The notes under the pieces: generated by a model | Seen by the model: only the letters and a program-made list of their open reading frames with translations | Database searches by the model: none | What the model was told of the DNA's origin: nothing | Source: Sodalis ligni | Lineage (GTDB): Bacteria > Pseudomonadota > Gammaproteobacteria > Enterobacterales > Enterobacteriaceae | NCBI RefSeq assembly: GCF_016865525.2 | Contig: NZ_CP075169.1 | Span: forward strand, 1,736,337 to 1,800,336 | Direction of reading: 5' to 3' | Length of the DNA: 64,000 nucleotides | Shown here: positions 54,301 through 64,000 of the stretch, piece after piece | How positions within the stretch are numbered: position 1 is the stretch's first letter | Layout of the letters: each line of letters begins with the position of its first letter | Translations under genes and position numbers: made by a program

Positions 54301-54756
54301 GTGTCGAGTAAGATAGATTCGCGCACCATTCTCGACCAGTCCGGCGCGGAGTCCCTGCTGGGCATGGGGGATATGCTTTATATGGCCCCCAATTCATCCA
54401 TACCGGTCCGCGTCCATGGCGCGTTCGTGCGCGACCAGGAAGTGCACGCGGTGGTCAGCGACTGGAAAGCGCGCGGCCGTCCGCAGTATATCGACAGCAT
54501 TACCAGCGCGGGCGAAGAGGGTGAGGCCGGCGCCGGCGGCCTGGACGGCGATGAAGAGCTGGATCCGCTGTTCGATCAGGCGGTGCAGTTTGTATTGGAT
54601 AAACGCCGGGCTTCGATTTCCGGCGTGCAGCGCCAGTTCCGCATCGGCTACAACCGCGCCGCCCGGATTATCGAGCAAATGGAGCTGCAGGGTATCGTCA
54701 GTTCGCCGGGGCATAACGGCAACCGCGAGGTCCTGGCGCAGCAGTCAGGGGAATAA
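51310..54756 (+). CDS. ftsK: DNA translocase FtsK
   Basis: FtsK couples chromosome dimer resolution to septation. I choose the TTG at 51310 ([22 protein letters not shown]), which aligns with the E. coli start and has GGAG about 8 nt upstream; a GTG at 51232 would add 26 residues. The N-terminal domain has four membrane helices up to about residue 195. The linker that follows is Ala/Pro/Asp-rich and begins with an acidic cluster ([14 protein letters not shown]). The motor has Walker [15 protein letters not shown] and [13 protein letters not shown]. The C-terminal gamma domain ([23 protein letters not shown]) reads KOPS sites. At about 1148 residues it is shorter than E. coli (1329), because the linker is shorter. 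Confidence 0.96.
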   Translation: MSQEYTEDKDVTLKKMSSGRRLLEAVLIVMAIFALYLMISLVSFDPSDPSWSQTAWHGPIHNLGGGVGAWFADTLFFTFGVLAYALPPIMLIFCWNSFRQREVQDYVDYFALALRLIGTLALILTSCGLAALNVDDLYYFASGGVIGSLLDNAMSPWFNGIGATLTLLCVWAAGLTLFTGWSWLTIAEKIGGVLLGSLTFMSNRSRREEEYYDEDYEDEDEDEAGDNPATASSNRPAEGEDGSDPLFSPRAVTDAGSAAAVAMPAAGADIAAPANAALVAPDVSFAAAPLAGQAAIAPGDRTSAALQTPEAIAPAAPSTAAPVTAAQEAVPQYRFELPGGQSVPPTAQSDFADDDDGPRMGNWLAASQDSAHTPYDFSVGQQSSGQLPGEGAVPVDHSAASLTFMPAFSAISDGNPQVKQGIGPELPRPNPVRIPTRRELASYGIKLPSQRAADHTHGLAQSDAAKSHPALSDDEQAHQQVELHQAFMAQQAQRYGSDGAEADEEAEWEQQRLAAEFKRQQDQRYAEENDAQSPDRPVAASPLSPKADIDLQRHGDFNFSPVADSTDDAQAAPLFTLPPRYADQHAAAHPDEDENLPALYAADDDEIAPAGHGHTGTAVTPPPAGTLLAATAPPAMDSLIHPFLMRNEQPVQKPTTPLPTLDLLTSPPLEDEPVDMFALEQTARLVEARLADYRVKADVVGISPGPVITRFELDLAPGVKAARISNLSRDLARSLSAVAVRVVEVIPGKPYVGLELPNKRRQTVYLREVLDCDKFRETVSPLAIVLGKDIAGQPVIADLAKMPHLLVAGTTGSGKSVGVNAMILSMLFKATPEEVRFIMIDPKMLELSVYEGIPHLLTEVVTDMKDAANALRWCVGEMERRYKLMSALGVRNLAGYNERIEQAAAMGRPVPDPFWKPGDGMAMSPPMLEKLPYIVVLVDEFADLMMAVGKKVEELIARLAQKARAAGIHLVLATQRPSVDVITGLIKANIPTRIAFTVSSKIDSRTILDQSGAESLLGMGDMLYMAPNSSIPVRVHGAFVRDQEVHAVVSDWKARGRPQYIDSITSAGEEGEAGAGGLDGDEELDPLFDQAVQFVLDKRRASISGVQRQFRIGYNRAARIIEQMELQGIVSSPGHNGNREVLAQQSGE

Positions 54757-54922
54757 CGGTAACTGCTGTCTGCGGCCCCTGTGCAAAGATGCGTAAAACG
54801 GTGACGATTTCAGAGTATTATCCTATGCCTTATCATCGTTTCTCCGATAGAGTGAGTCGTAACAGGCGGGAGGGGCCGAGAAAGCCCTTGCCACGCCTTT
54901 CTTTTTTCAAGGGATATCTATA

Positions 54923-55534
54923 ATGAAAATACGGTTGTTTGCCGCCTGTCTGTTGAGCGCCATGGTTTCGCTGCCGGCGTTGGCCGACGATGCCCAGACA
55001 TTGCAAAGCCGCCTGAACCAGGTCAACAGCTTCCATGCCAGCTTTAACCAAACCGTCACCAGCGCCGAAGGCGGTTCGGTACAGCAAGGGGAAGGCGAAC
55101 TGTGGGTCAAGCGGCCCAATTTGTTTAACTGGCATATGACCTCGCCGGCTGAAAGCGTACTGATTTCCGACGGCAAAACCTTATGGTTCTATAATCCGTT
55201 TGTCGAACAGGTCACCGCCACCTGGCTGAAAAACAGCACCGGGAATACTCCGTTTATGCTGATAACCCGCAACAGCCCGGATGACTGGCGTCAATACAAC
55301 GTCAAACAGCGGGGCGATATGTTTGAGCTGACGCCCAAATCCGCTGCCGGAAATTTGAAGCAGTTTACTATCAATGTAAATACCGGCGGCACCATTAACG
55401 GTTTCACCGCCGTCGAGCAGGACGGGCAGCGCAGCGCCTATCAACTGAAAAGCCAGATAAACGGCCAGATAGACGCCGCTAAATTCCGCTTCACACCGCC
55501 CAAAGGCGTGACGGTGGACGATCAACGTCAATGA
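54923..55534 (+). CDS. lolA: Outer-membrane lipoprotein carrier LolA
   Basis: LolA ferries lipoproteins through the periplasm from LolCDE to LolB. The 203-residue precursor (same as E. coli) has a signal peptide ending SLPALA-D. The lipid-binding core includes [50 protein letters not shown] and NSPDDW. It lies between ftsK and rarA with only a few bases to rarA, suggesting one transcript. Confidence 0.97.
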   Translation: MKIRLFAACLLSAMVSLPALADDAQTLQSRLNQVNSFHASFNQTVTSAEGGSVQQGEGELWVKRPNLFNWHMTSPAESVLISDGKTLWFYNPFVEQVTATWLKNSTGNTPFMLITRNSPDDWRQYNVKQRGDMFELTPKSAAGNLKQFTINVNTGGTINGFTAVEQDGQRSAYQLKSQINGQIDAAKFRFTPPKGVTVDDQRQ

Positions 55535-55541
55535 GGTGAGC

Positions 55542-56885
55542 ATGAGCAATCTGTCCCTTGATTTTTCCCGCAACGAGTTCCAGCCGCTGGCCGCGCGCAT
55601 GCGTCCCGCCACCCTGGAAGAGTATGTCGGTCAGCAGCACCTGCTGGCGCCCGGCAAGCCGTTGCCGAGAGCTATCAAGAACGGACAATTGCACTCCATG
55701 ATCCTGTGGGGACCGCCGGGCACCGGTAAAACCACGCTGGCGGAACTCATCGGCCGCTACGGTAACGCGGACGTGGAGCGTGTCTCTGCGGTCACTTCCG
55801 GCATCAAGGAAATCCGCGAGGCCATCGAGCGCGCGCGCCTCAACCGGGACGCCGGACGCCGCACCATCCTGTTCGTGGACGAAGTGCATCGTTTCAATAA
55901 AAGCCAGCAGGATGCCTTCCTGCCCCATGTGGAAGAAGGCACCATCACTTTTATCGGCGCCACCACCGAAAATCCCTCGTTTGAATTGAACTCCGCGCTG
56001 TTATCACGCGCCAAGGTCTATCTGCTCAAGGCCCTCACCGCCGAAGATATCGAGACGGTACTGTCCCAGGCCATGACGGATCCCGAGCGGGGCTACGGCG
56101 GCCAGAATATCGTTTTGCCGGACGAAACCAGGCACATGCTGGCGGAGTGGGTGAATGGCGATGCCCGGCGGGCATTGAACAGCCTGGAAATGATGGTCGA
56201 TATGGCCGAACCCGATGCCCTGGGCAACCGGATTTTAACTCCGGCGCTGCTCAAGGAGATTTCCGGCGAACGAAGCGCCCGCTTTGATAACAAAGGCGAT
56301 CGCTATTACGATCTGATCTCCGCGCTGCATAAGTCCGTACGCGGTTCGGCTCCCGATGCGGCGCTTTACTGGTACGCGCGCATTATCACCGCCGGCGGCG
56401 ATCCGCTTTACGTGGCGCGCCGCCTGCTGGCCATCGCTTCCGAAGATGTGGGCAACGCCGATCCCCGCGGCATGCAGGTGGCTCTTGCCGCCTGGGATTG
56501 CTTCACCCGGGTCGGCCCGGCGGAGGGCGAGCGTGCCATTGCCCAGGCCATCGTTTACCTGGCCTGCGCGCCGAAGAGCAATGCGGTATACACCGCCTTC
56601 AAGGCCGCCATGCAGGATGCTCGGGAAAACACCGATTTCGACGTGCCGGCGCATTTGCGCAACGCCCCCACCAAGCTGATGAAAGAGATGGGACTGGGGG
56701 CGGAGTATCGCTACGCCCATGACGAACCTAACGCCTACGCCGCCGGTGAGAACTATTTCCCGCCGGAAATGGCCGCCACGCGCTACTACCATCCCAGCAC
56801 CCGCGGACTGGAGGCGAAGATTGCTGAAAAGCTTGCCTGGCTTGACGCGCAGGATCAAAATAGCCCAATAAAACGCTACCGATAA
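55542..56885 (+). CDS. rarA: Replication-associated AAA+ ATPase RarA
   Basis: RarA (MgsA) acts at stalled replication forks and interacts with SSB. From the ATG at 55542 it has 447 residues, as in E. coli; a GTG two codons upstream overlaps the ribosome binding site. Walker [13 protein letters not shown], Walker [18 protein letters not shown], sensor [12 protein letters not shown] and the arginine finger region SRAKVYLL are present. The C-terminal tetramerisation domain ends [10 protein letters not shown]. It starts 7 bp after lolA. Confidence 0.97.
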   Translation: MSNLSLDFSRNEFQPLAARMRPATLEEYVGQQHLLAPGKPLPRAIKNGQLHSMILWGPPGTGKTTLAELIGRYGNADVERVSAVTSGIKEIREAIERARLNRDAGRRTILFVDEVHRFNKSQQDAFLPHVEEGTITFIGATTENPSFELNSALLSRAKVYLLKALTAEDIETVLSQAMTDPERGYGGQNIVLPDETRHMLAEWVNGDARRALNSLEMMVDMAEPDALGNRILTPALLKEISGERSARFDNKGDRYYDLISALHKSVRGSAPDAALYWYARIITAGGDPLYVARRLLAIASEDVGNADPRGMQVALAAWDCFTRVGPAEGERAIAQAIVYLACAPKSNAVYTAFKAAMQDARENTDFDVPAHLRNAPTKLMKEMGLGAEYRYAHDEPNAYAAGENYFPPEMAATRYYHPSTRGLEAKIAEKLAWLDAQDQNSPIKRYR

Positions 56886-56972
56886 ACAGCCTGTTGCGGT
56901 AAGGTGAGCGGGAATAAATGGGTTGCCGCGACAGCCCGAAAAGGCCGCGGGAAGTCTTAAACATCAATCTGA

Positions 56973-58328
<1,356 letters not shown>

Positions 58329-58337
58329 TGCAGGCTA

Positions 58338-58361
58338 ACGGCCATCGTGAACGATGGCCGT
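58338..58361 (+). terminator. Hairpin after serS
   Basis: The stem ACGGCCATCG-TGAA-CGATGGCCGT begins 10 bp after the serS stop. The T tract is weak (GATTAAGCTCTT), so termination may be incomplete. Confidence 0.7.
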
Positions 58362-58605
58362 GATTAAGCTCTTACAGCCTATCCCCTGCCTGTTTCGACC
58401 GCCGTCGCTCTCTTTGTCCCCCGATATCCCGCGGTGCCGCAAGCACCATCCTTGCCGCTATTTATTCCTTTGCGACATGGCGCGCGGTTGCCGGAATAAA
58501 ACGGCTATTGCAAAAAATGCTGACGCGAATTTAGCCGCATTGACTTTTAATACCGTAGTGGCATGATGCGCACAATTTCTGCATTTTGAGTCCGGTTTCC
58601 ATCCT

Positions 58606-59751
58606 ATGTCCGTCTATTCCCGCCCGGTGGTGATGTTGCTTACCGGGCTGTTGTCGTTGACCGTTTCCATCGCCGTGCTCAATACGCTGGTGCCCCTATG
58701 GCTGTCCCATGAGTCGCTGCCTACCTGGCAAATCGGGCTGGTGGGGTCGTCCTATTTCACCGGTAATCTGGTGGGAACCCTATTGGCCGGCACGCTGATT
58801 AAACGGGTCGGCTTTAACCGCAGCTATCACTTCTCCTGCGTACTCTTTGCCGTTGCCACCCTCGGGCTGGGCTTAACCATCGATTTCGGCAGCTGGCTGC
58901 TCTGCCGGTTTGTGGCCGGCGTCGCCTGTGCGCTGGTTTGGGTGGTGGTGGAAAGCGCCCTGATGCGCCGGGGTACGATACGCACCCGCGGACAACTGCT
59001 GGCCGCTTATATGATGGTCTATTACATGGGCACGGTCATCGGCCAACTGCTGCTGAGCGGCGTATCCACCGCCTTGATGTCGGTATTGCTCTGGGTAACC
59101 GCCCTGATGATCGTGGCGGTGCTGCCGCTGCTGTTCAACCGCATAGACGGACAGGGCACCGAGTCCCCCCGTGCCCCGGTCTGGCCGATGCTGCTGCGCC
59201 GCAATGCCCGCCTGGGCATCAATGGCTGCATCATCTCGGGCGTGGTGCTCGGTTCGCTTTACGGCCTGATGCCGCTCTATCTGTCACACCAGGGACTGAG
59301 CGACGGCAAGGTGGGATACTGGATGGCGCTGCTGGTGAGCGCCGGTATCGTCGGACAATGGCCGGTAGGTCGCCTGGCGGACCGTTTCGGGCGCTTGATG
59401 ATATTGCGGGTGCAGGTATTTATGGTCATTATCGGCAGCTTGTCTATGCTGAGCGACGCCGCCATGGTTCCCGCGCTGTTCCTGCTAGGCTGCTCGGGAT
59501 TCACCCTTTATCCGGTGGCCATGTCATGGGCCTGTGAAAAGGTGCCCACCCATGAACTGGTGGCAATGAACCAAGCCCTGCTGCTCAGCTACACCATCGG
59601 CAGCCTGGCTGGCCCGAGCATGACCGCCATACTGATGCAGCGCTATTCGGATCAGTGGCTGTTTGTTATCATCTCCGGGGTAGCCCTGATTTATCTGGTG
59701 ATGCTGCTGCGCAAAGCGGACAGGCACCATACGCCGGTCACCACCGCCTGA
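58606..59751 (+). CDS. ycaD: MFS transporter YcaD
   Basis: A 12-helix major facilitator of 381 residues (E. coli YcaD 382). Diagnostic segments are [97 protein letters not shown] and [13 protein letters not shown]. Its substrate is unknown. In E. coli the dms genes separate serS and ycaD; here they are absent. Confidence 0.93.
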   Translation: MSVYSRPVVMLLTGLLSLTVSIAVLNTLVPLWLSHESLPTWQIGLVGSSYFTGNLVGTLLAGTLIKRVGFNRSYHFSCVLFAVATLGLGLTIDFGSWLLCRFVAGVACALVWVVVESALMRRGTIRTRGQLLAAYMMVYYMGTVIGQLLLSGVSTALMSVLLWVTALMIVAVLPLLFNRIDGQGTESPRAPVWPMLLRRNARLGINGCIISGVVLGSLYGLMPLYLSHQGLSDGKVGYWMALLVSAGIVGQWPVGRLADRFGRLMILRVQVFMVIIGSLSMLSDAAMVPALFLLGCSGFTLYPVAMSWACEKVPTHELVAMNQALLLSYTIGSLAGPSMTAILMQRYSDQWLFVIISGVALIYLVMLLRKADRHHTPVTTA

Positions 59752-59770
59752 TAAAGTGACAAACGGCCTT

Positions 59771-59872
59771 GGCGTGCAGGCCCGCAATCGCTGAAGCTTA
59801 AACCAAGCGTGTTAAAGGGAGAGCGCGCCGATGTGGTCGAAGCGGGCGTGGTGTTCCCGCCCGCCCGATTAG
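59771..59872 (-). repeat. Solo inverted copy of the 108-bp array repeat
   Basis: Read on the minus strand, this has the GCGGGCG...CGCCCGC hairpin, CTTCGACCACATCGGCGCGCTC, CTCCCTTTAACACGC and GGTTTAAGCTTC, as in the arrays. It lies between convergent ycaD and the SbmA-like gene. Its GGTTTAAGCTTC block is closer to the degenerate end copy at moeB than to the array units. Confidence 0.88.
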
Positions 59873-59881
59873 GCGCTGGCG

Positions 59882-61624
59882 CTATGCCGCCGGCAATTCA
59901 CTGCGATTAAGCACCGCGCAATCCTCAGCGTTCTGACGTTCAAAACGCAAGCAGCGCGTATGATAGCGGGCGACACTGTTACGATGGGCCACGCTAACCA
60001 GCGTCACGTCCGGCAAGGTTTCCGTCAGTAGCCGGTACATCAGCTGCTCATTCTCATCGTCCAGCGCGCTGGTGGCCTCATCCAGAAACAGAATATCCGG
60101 CTTGATCAACAGCGCCCTGGCAAATGCCAGCCTTTGCTGCTCGCCGGGAGACAACCAATGGCTCCAGTTCAATTCTTTATCCAGCATAGGCCGCAAATGG
60201 GCCAGCTGGCATTCATCCAGCATCGACAGCATCTGCTCCCGGCTGAAATGATCCGGCGCTTCCGGATAACACAGCGCCCCCAGCAAACTGCCGATGGGAA
60301 TATAGCTGCGCTGGGGCAAAAACAGCACTTTCATACCGCTGTGCAAACCAATACCCCCTGAACCATAAGGCCATATACCGGCAATGGCGCGCAGCAGCGT
60401 AGACTTACCGCAGCCGGACGGACCCACTATCAACACCTTCTCACCCGGCGCAATGGACTGCGTCGCCCCGTGGAACAGCGCCCGCCCGGTGGGAATGGTG
60501 AGCGTCAAATCCGTCAATGCCAACGCCGCCCCCGCGGTTGGCTGACGCACTATGTCGGTGTTCTGGCTGCTGTGGCGTTCCACCGCAGCGTTGAACCCCG
60601 CCAGCCGGTTAATGCAGGCCTTCCAGCTAGCCAACTGGTTAAAGGCGTCGATAAACCAGGACAACGCCCCTTGAATCTCGCCAAACGCCGAGGAAATTTG
60701 CATCAGAGTACCGAGCTGGATGGCGCCGGAGAAATAACGCGGCGCCGCCACCAGAATCGGGAAGATAATGGCAAACTGACCGTAAAAATTACTGGCCACG
60801 TTCAGCCGCCGGCTGACGCGCATAATGGACCACCAGTTGGCGCGAATGGCTTCAAACCTGCCGTCCAACTGTTTAGCTTCCCGCGGCTCGCCCTGGTAAA
60901 GGGCGATGGCGTCATTGTTTTCACGGATACGGATCAGTCCGAAACGAAAATTCGCCTCAAATCTTTCCTGCTCAAAACCCAAACGTACCAGCGGCCGGCC
61001 GACCTTCCATATCAGCAGCGATCCCATTCCAGCATATAAAATGGCAAACCACACCATATAACCGGGCACCGTGAAAAGATGGCCGCTCAGGGTAACGGAG
61101 ATGGGACCGCTTACCGACCAGAGAATGGAAATAAAAGAGACAAATGTCACGACGCTTGAAAGCAAACCCAGCGCCAGCGACAGCGTGCCGCTGGTAAGGG
61201 CATTCAAATCTTCAGCAATACGCTGGTCGGGGTTATCAACGGTCTGTTGCTGTTCGGTATGGTAATAGACGTGGTGCTGTAACCACTTATCCATATATTG
61301 CCGGGTCATCCAGCGCCGCCAATACATTTGCAGGCCCTGGGTCAGGTAGATTTTATAGATGGATATGACGATAAATATCAGCGCCAGCCAGGTAAAATAG
61401 ATAAGCTGACTTTTGAACACCGGGAAATTTTTATTCTGCAGCGCATCGTAAAATACCCGGTTCCATTGGTTAAAAAGAACGCTGATATACACCGTGGTTA
61501 AAGAGAGGATAACAATCACCGCCAGCATTCCCCAGGCACGCCACTTTTCCTCGGAACGCCAAAAGGGCTTTATCAACTGCCACACTTCCCGCCAGTGCGC
61601 GGTTTTAATTTCTGCTGCTTTCAT
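59882..61624 (-). CDS. SbmA/BacA-like ABC peptide transporter
   Basis: This 580-residue protein fuses an SbmA/BacA-type membrane domain to an ABC ATPase. The membrane part has VLFNQWNRVFYDALQNKNF, WRRWMTRQYMDKWLQHHVYYH and DNPDQRIAEDLNALTSGTLSL, which are hallmarks of the family. The ATPase part has Walker A GPSGCGKS, signature LSPGEQQRLAFARAL and Walker B ILFLDEATSALDD. Relatives include E. coli YddA and rhizobial BclA, which import or export peptides, including host antimicrobial peptides, and matter in symbiosis. The gene is not part of the E. coli ycaD-pflA interval, so it is a lineage-specific insertion. Substrate not determined here. Confidence 0.9.
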   Translation of the reverse strand: MKAAEIKTAHWREVWQLIKPFWRSEEKWRAWGMLAVIVILSLTTVYISVLFNQWNRVFYDALQNKNFPVFKSQLIYFTWLALIFIVISIYKIYLTQGLQMYWRRWMTRQYMDKWLQHHVYYHTEQQQTVDNPDQRIAEDLNALTSGTLSLALGLLSSVVTFVSFISILWSVSGPISVTLSGHLFTVPGYMVWFAILYAGMGSLLIWKVGRPLVRLGFEQERFEANFRFGLIRIRENNDAIALYQGEPREAKQLDGRFEAIRANWWSIMRVSRRLNVASNFYGQFAIIFPILVAAPRYFSGAIQLGTLMQISSAFGEIQGALSWFIDAFNQLASWKACINRLAGFNAAVERHSSQNTDIVRQPTAGAALALTDLTLTIPTGRALFHGATQSIAPGEKVLIVGPSGCGKSTLLRAIAGIWPYGSGGIGLHSGMKVLFLPQRSYIPIGSLLGALCYPEAPDHFSREQMLSMLDECQLAHLRPMLDKELNWSHWLSPGEQQRLAFARALLIKPDILFLDEATSALDDENEQLMYRLLTETLPDVTLVSVAHRNSVARYHTRCLRFERQNAEDCAVLNRSELPAA

Positions 61625-61931
61625 ATGTTAGCGATCATTTCAATTGCCAAAGCCATCATAATACGTCATCACTGGAAACTTCTCTGGAAAAAATAGGCCA
61701 GTTTGGTAAGTAAACATGTAATGTACAGGCGCTTTATTGACAATAGGCAAGCGGGGAAGGGGCGGATAACCAGGCAGAACACCTGCCCTGCCGAAAATTG
61801 TCCCGGCAGGGCGGAGGAAGATACGGTCTGAAAATACGTTATTATACCCGTCATACTTCAAGTTGCAGGTACGTTGTTTTTCTGCAACTCGAATTATTTA
61901 GGGTATATCACGAGCAGCGGCGGGGCAGCAG
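61625..61931. other. Intergenic region before the SbmA-like gene
   Basis: About 307 bp carrying the promoter of the leftward ABC gene and the palindromic repeat at 61843-61907. I see no gene. Confidence 0.45.
61843..61907. repeat. Dispersed palindromic repeat, copy 3 (complete)
   Basis: TATACCC and GGGTATA bound a 65-bp element with inner arms CAAGTTGCAG and CTGCAACTCG, around TACGTTGTTTTT. It is the best preserved of three copies in the window and lies just downstream of pflA. Confidence 0.85.
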
Positions 61932-62672
61932 TTAATACATCACTTTATGGCCGTACCCGGCCAAAATAGCTTTTACATGCTCCATGGTTTCCGTGGTGGG
62001 AGGATTCACTCCTTCGAGCTTATATTCTTCACCCATGGCTATCCATTTGTGTTTACCCAGCTCATGGTAGGGCAACAATTCGATTTTTTCGATATTGGCC
62101 ATATCCTTGGTGAATTCACCCAGCATATGCACCGATTTATCATCATCCGACCAGCCGGGCACCACCACATACCGCAGCCAGGTGCGTTTGTTGATCTTTT
62201 GCAGATAGCGGGCAAAATCCAGCACGCGGTGGTTGGAAACACCCACCAGGTTTTGATGGATATCGTCGTTCATTTCCTTGATATCGAGCATCACCAGGTC
62301 GGTCACGTCCAGCAGTTCGTCAATGACCTCATCGTAACGCCGCACGTAGCCGTTGGTGTCAAGGCAGGTATTGATGCCTTCGGCATGGCAGGCGCGAAAC
62401 CAGTCGCGCACGAATTCAGCCTGCAAAATCGCCTCGCCGCCGGACGCGGTGACGCCGCCGCCGGAAGCATTCATAAAGTGCCGGTAGGTGACCACCTCTT
62501 TCATGATCTCCTCAACGGATATTTCGCGGCCGGCGTGCAAATCCCAGGTGTCGCGGTTGTGGCAATAGAGGCAACGGAGCAGGCAGCCCTGGAAGAAAAT
62601 GATAAAACGAATGCCCGGACCATCGACGGTACCGCAGGATTCAAACGAATGGATGCGACCAAGTACTGACAT
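61932..62672 (-). CDS. pflA: Pyruvate formate-lyase activating enzyme PflA
   Basis: PflA is a radical SAM enzyme that makes the glycyl radical on PflB under anaerobic conditions. It has 246 residues. The cluster motif [12 protein letters not shown] carries the three cysteines. [12 protein letters not shown] is the SAM-binding GGE motif, and [13 protein letters not shown] and [12 protein letters not shown] are conserved. It follows pflB after an intrinsic hairpin, as in E. coli. Confidence 0.97.
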   Translation of the reverse strand: MSVLGRIHSFESCGTVDGPGIRFIIFFQGCLLRCLYCHNRDTWDLHAGREISVEEIMKEVVTYRHFMNASGGGVTASGGEAILQAEFVRDWFRACHAEGINTCLDTNGYVRRYDEVIDELLDVTDLVMLDIKEMNDDIHQNLVGVSNHRVLDFARYLQKINKRTWLRYVVVPGWSDDDKSVHMLGEFTKDMANIEKIELLPYHELGKHKWIAMGEEYKLEGVNPPTTETMEHVKAILAGYGHKVMY

Positions 62673-62811
62673 TGCGGGGTTTTCTCCATCTTTGCAGGAA
62701 GTGTGTTTTGGCTGAACGACTCTGTTTATCTGCTGCTTATCTGCTTAAAGTAGCGCTTTCAGCCAAAGCATATTCACCTGAACGTGCTGACAATCACCCG
62801 GTGCAGGTGAT

Positions 62812-62840
62812 AAAAAGGCCCCACTTTCGTGGAGCCTTTA
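62812..62840 (-). terminator. Hairpin between pflB and pflA
   Basis: On the minus strand GGCTCCAC-GAAA-GTGGGGCC is followed by TTTTT, about 30 bp beyond the pflB stop. It would end most pflB transcripts and keep pflA expression low. Confidence 0.88.
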
Positions 62841-62869
62841 TTTTACGCCTTTTCAGACGGTGAGGGAAA

Positions 62870-64000
62870 TTACATCGACGCCGTGAAGGTACGGGTGATA
62901 ACGTCCTTCTGCTGTTCTTTGGTCAATGAATTGAAGCGTACCGCATAACCGGACACACGGATGGTCAGGTTCGGGTAGTCTTCCGGATGTTCCATGGCCG
63001 CCAGCAGCATTTCACGGTTCATCACGTTGACGTTCAGATGCTGACCGCCTTCCACGCCGGCTTCATGATGGAAGTAACCGTCCATCAAGCCTGCCAGGTT
63101 GGCTTTACGTACGTCGTCATCCTTGCCCAGTGCTTTAGGCACGATGGAGAAGGTATAAGAAATACCGTCTTTCGCGTAGGCAAACGGCAGTTTGGCAACG
63201 GATGTCAGAGAAGCGACAGCGCCTTTCTGGTCACGACCGTGCATCGGGTTGGCACCCGGTCCAAACGGCGCGCCTGAACGACGTCCGTCAGGAGTGTTAC
63301 CGGTCTTCTTACCGTAAACCACGTTAGAGGTAATGGTAAGAATGGACTGAGTCGGTACAGCGCCACGGTAGGTCGGCAGCTTCTGAATTTTCTTCATGAA
63401 ACGTTCAACCAGGTCGCAAGCGATGTCATCGACGCGGGAGTCGTTGTTACCGAACTGCGGGTATTCGCCTTCGATGTCGAAATCAACGGCCATGCCATCA
63501 GCATCACGTACCGGTTTGACCTTGGCGTACTTGATGGCGGACAGGGAGTCGGCGGCGACGGACAGACCGGCGATGCCGCAAGCCATGGTGCGATAGACAT
63601 CACGGTCATGCAGGGCCATCAGCGATGCTTCGTAGCTGTATTTATCATGCATATAGTGGATGATGTTCAGCGCGGTGACATACTGCTTGGCCAGCCAATC
63701 CATGAAGTGATCCATGCTGTTTAGCACGGTATCGTAATCCAGGACTGCGTCGGCAATCGGCGCGGTTTTCGGACCGACCTGGATTTTGGCTTTTTCGTCC
63801 ATGCCGCCGTTGATTGCGTACAGAACCATTTTAGCCAGGTTGGCGCGGGCGCCGAAGAACTGCATTTGTTTGCCGACAACCATCGGGCTTACGCAACAGG
63901 CAATGGCGTAATCGTCATTGTTGAAATCGGGACGCATCAGGTCGTCGTTTTCATACTGTACGGAAGAGGTATCGATGGAAACCTTGGCGGTAAATTTCTT
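62870..64000 (-). CDS. pflB: Formate C-acetyltransferase PflB, C-terminal part
   Basis: PflB converts pyruvate and CoA to acetyl-CoA and formate. About 377 codons of the 3' half are in the window; the 5' end lies beyond position 64000. The active-site cysteine pair is in [11 protein letters not shown] (Cys418-Cys419 in E. coli), and the radical glycine is in RVSGYAVRF (Gly734 in E. coli). [19 protein letters not shown] and [11 protein letters not shown] are conserved. The frame is intact. Confidence 0.97.
   Translation of the reverse strand, partial: KKFTAKVSIDTSSVQYENDDLMRPDFNNDDYAIACCVSPMVVGKQMQFFGARANLAKMVLYAINGGMDEKAKIQVGPKTAPIADAVLDYDTVLNSMDHFMDWLAKQYVTALNIIHYMHDKYSYEASLMALHDRDVYRTMACGIAGLSVAADSLSAIKYAKVKPVRDADGMAVDFDIEGEYPQFGNNDSRVDDIACDLVERFMKKIQKLPTYRGAVPTQSILTITSNVVYGKKTGNTPDGRRSGAPFGPGANPMHGRDQKGAVASLTSVAKLPFAYAKDGISYTFSIVPKALGKDDDVRKANLAGLMDGYFHHEAGVEGGQHLNVNVMNREMLLAAMEHPEDYPNLTIRVSGYAVRFNSLTKEQQKDVITRTFTASM

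Overview
The window comes from a member of the Enterobacterales. Gene content and order closely follow the Escherichia coli block from ybiT through moeBA, gsiABCD, dacC, grxA-rimK, potFGHI, artPIQM, ltaE-poxB, clpSA, infA-aat, cydDC, trxB-lrp-ftsK-lolA-rarA-serS to pflBA. Many E. coli neighbours are absent (ybiU-fsaA, yliE/F, rimO, bssR, ybjL, ybjC, nfsA, artJ, hcp/hcr, aqpZ, macAB, a tRNA-Ser between clpA and infA, dms genes). Several loci are frameshifted, and AT-rich decayed stretches interrupt otherwise GC-rich coding DNA. This suggests a lineage losing genes, for example a Sodalis-like or other host-associated enterobacterium. The species is an inference only.

Layout. 1-2.4 kb: 3' part of a frameshifted ybiT, a 108-bp tandem repeat array, moeB and moeA (molybdopterin). 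4.0-10.4 kb: iaaA and the glutathione importer gsiABCD, with gsiB frameshifted. 10.4-15.5 kb: decayed DNA, a possible secreted-protein remnant, a frameshifted e(P4)-type acid phosphatase lipoprotein, yliI and gstB (frameshifted). 15.5-18 kb: dacC and an SdaC-like serine carrier meeting at a shared terminator. 18-21 kb: AT-rich DNA with a clear RybB small RNA and its sigma-E promoter, then a frameshifted IS630-family element. 21-34 kb: ybjM, grxA, rimK (frameshifted), ybjN, the putrescine importer potFGHI, ybjO, rlmC, the arginine importer artPIQM, ybjP. 34-40 kb: amiD, ltaE, poxB, lysO, ybjX, cspD. 40-45 kb: clpSA, a second repeat array, infA, aat. 45-59 kb: cydDC (cydC frameshifted), trxB, lrp, ftsK, lolA, rarA, serS, ycaD. 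59-64 kb: a single inverted copy of the array repeat, an SbmA/BacA-like ABC exporter, pflA and the 3' part of pflB.

Functionally, three complete or near-complete ABC importers (glutathione, putrescine, arginine) sit beside cytoplasmic quality control (ClpSA), redox upkeep (GrxA, TrxB, CydDC), chromosome segregation (FtsK) and anaerobic pyruvate metabolism (PflAB, PoxB).

Two things stand out. First, a roughly 108-109 bp hairpin-bearing repeat forms two long homogeneous arrays and one solo copy, all three between convergent genes. Second, every frameshift in a recognisable gene can be repaired by restoring one base, nearly always in a short homopolymer. That points either to homopolymer undercalling in the assembly or to very recent decay.
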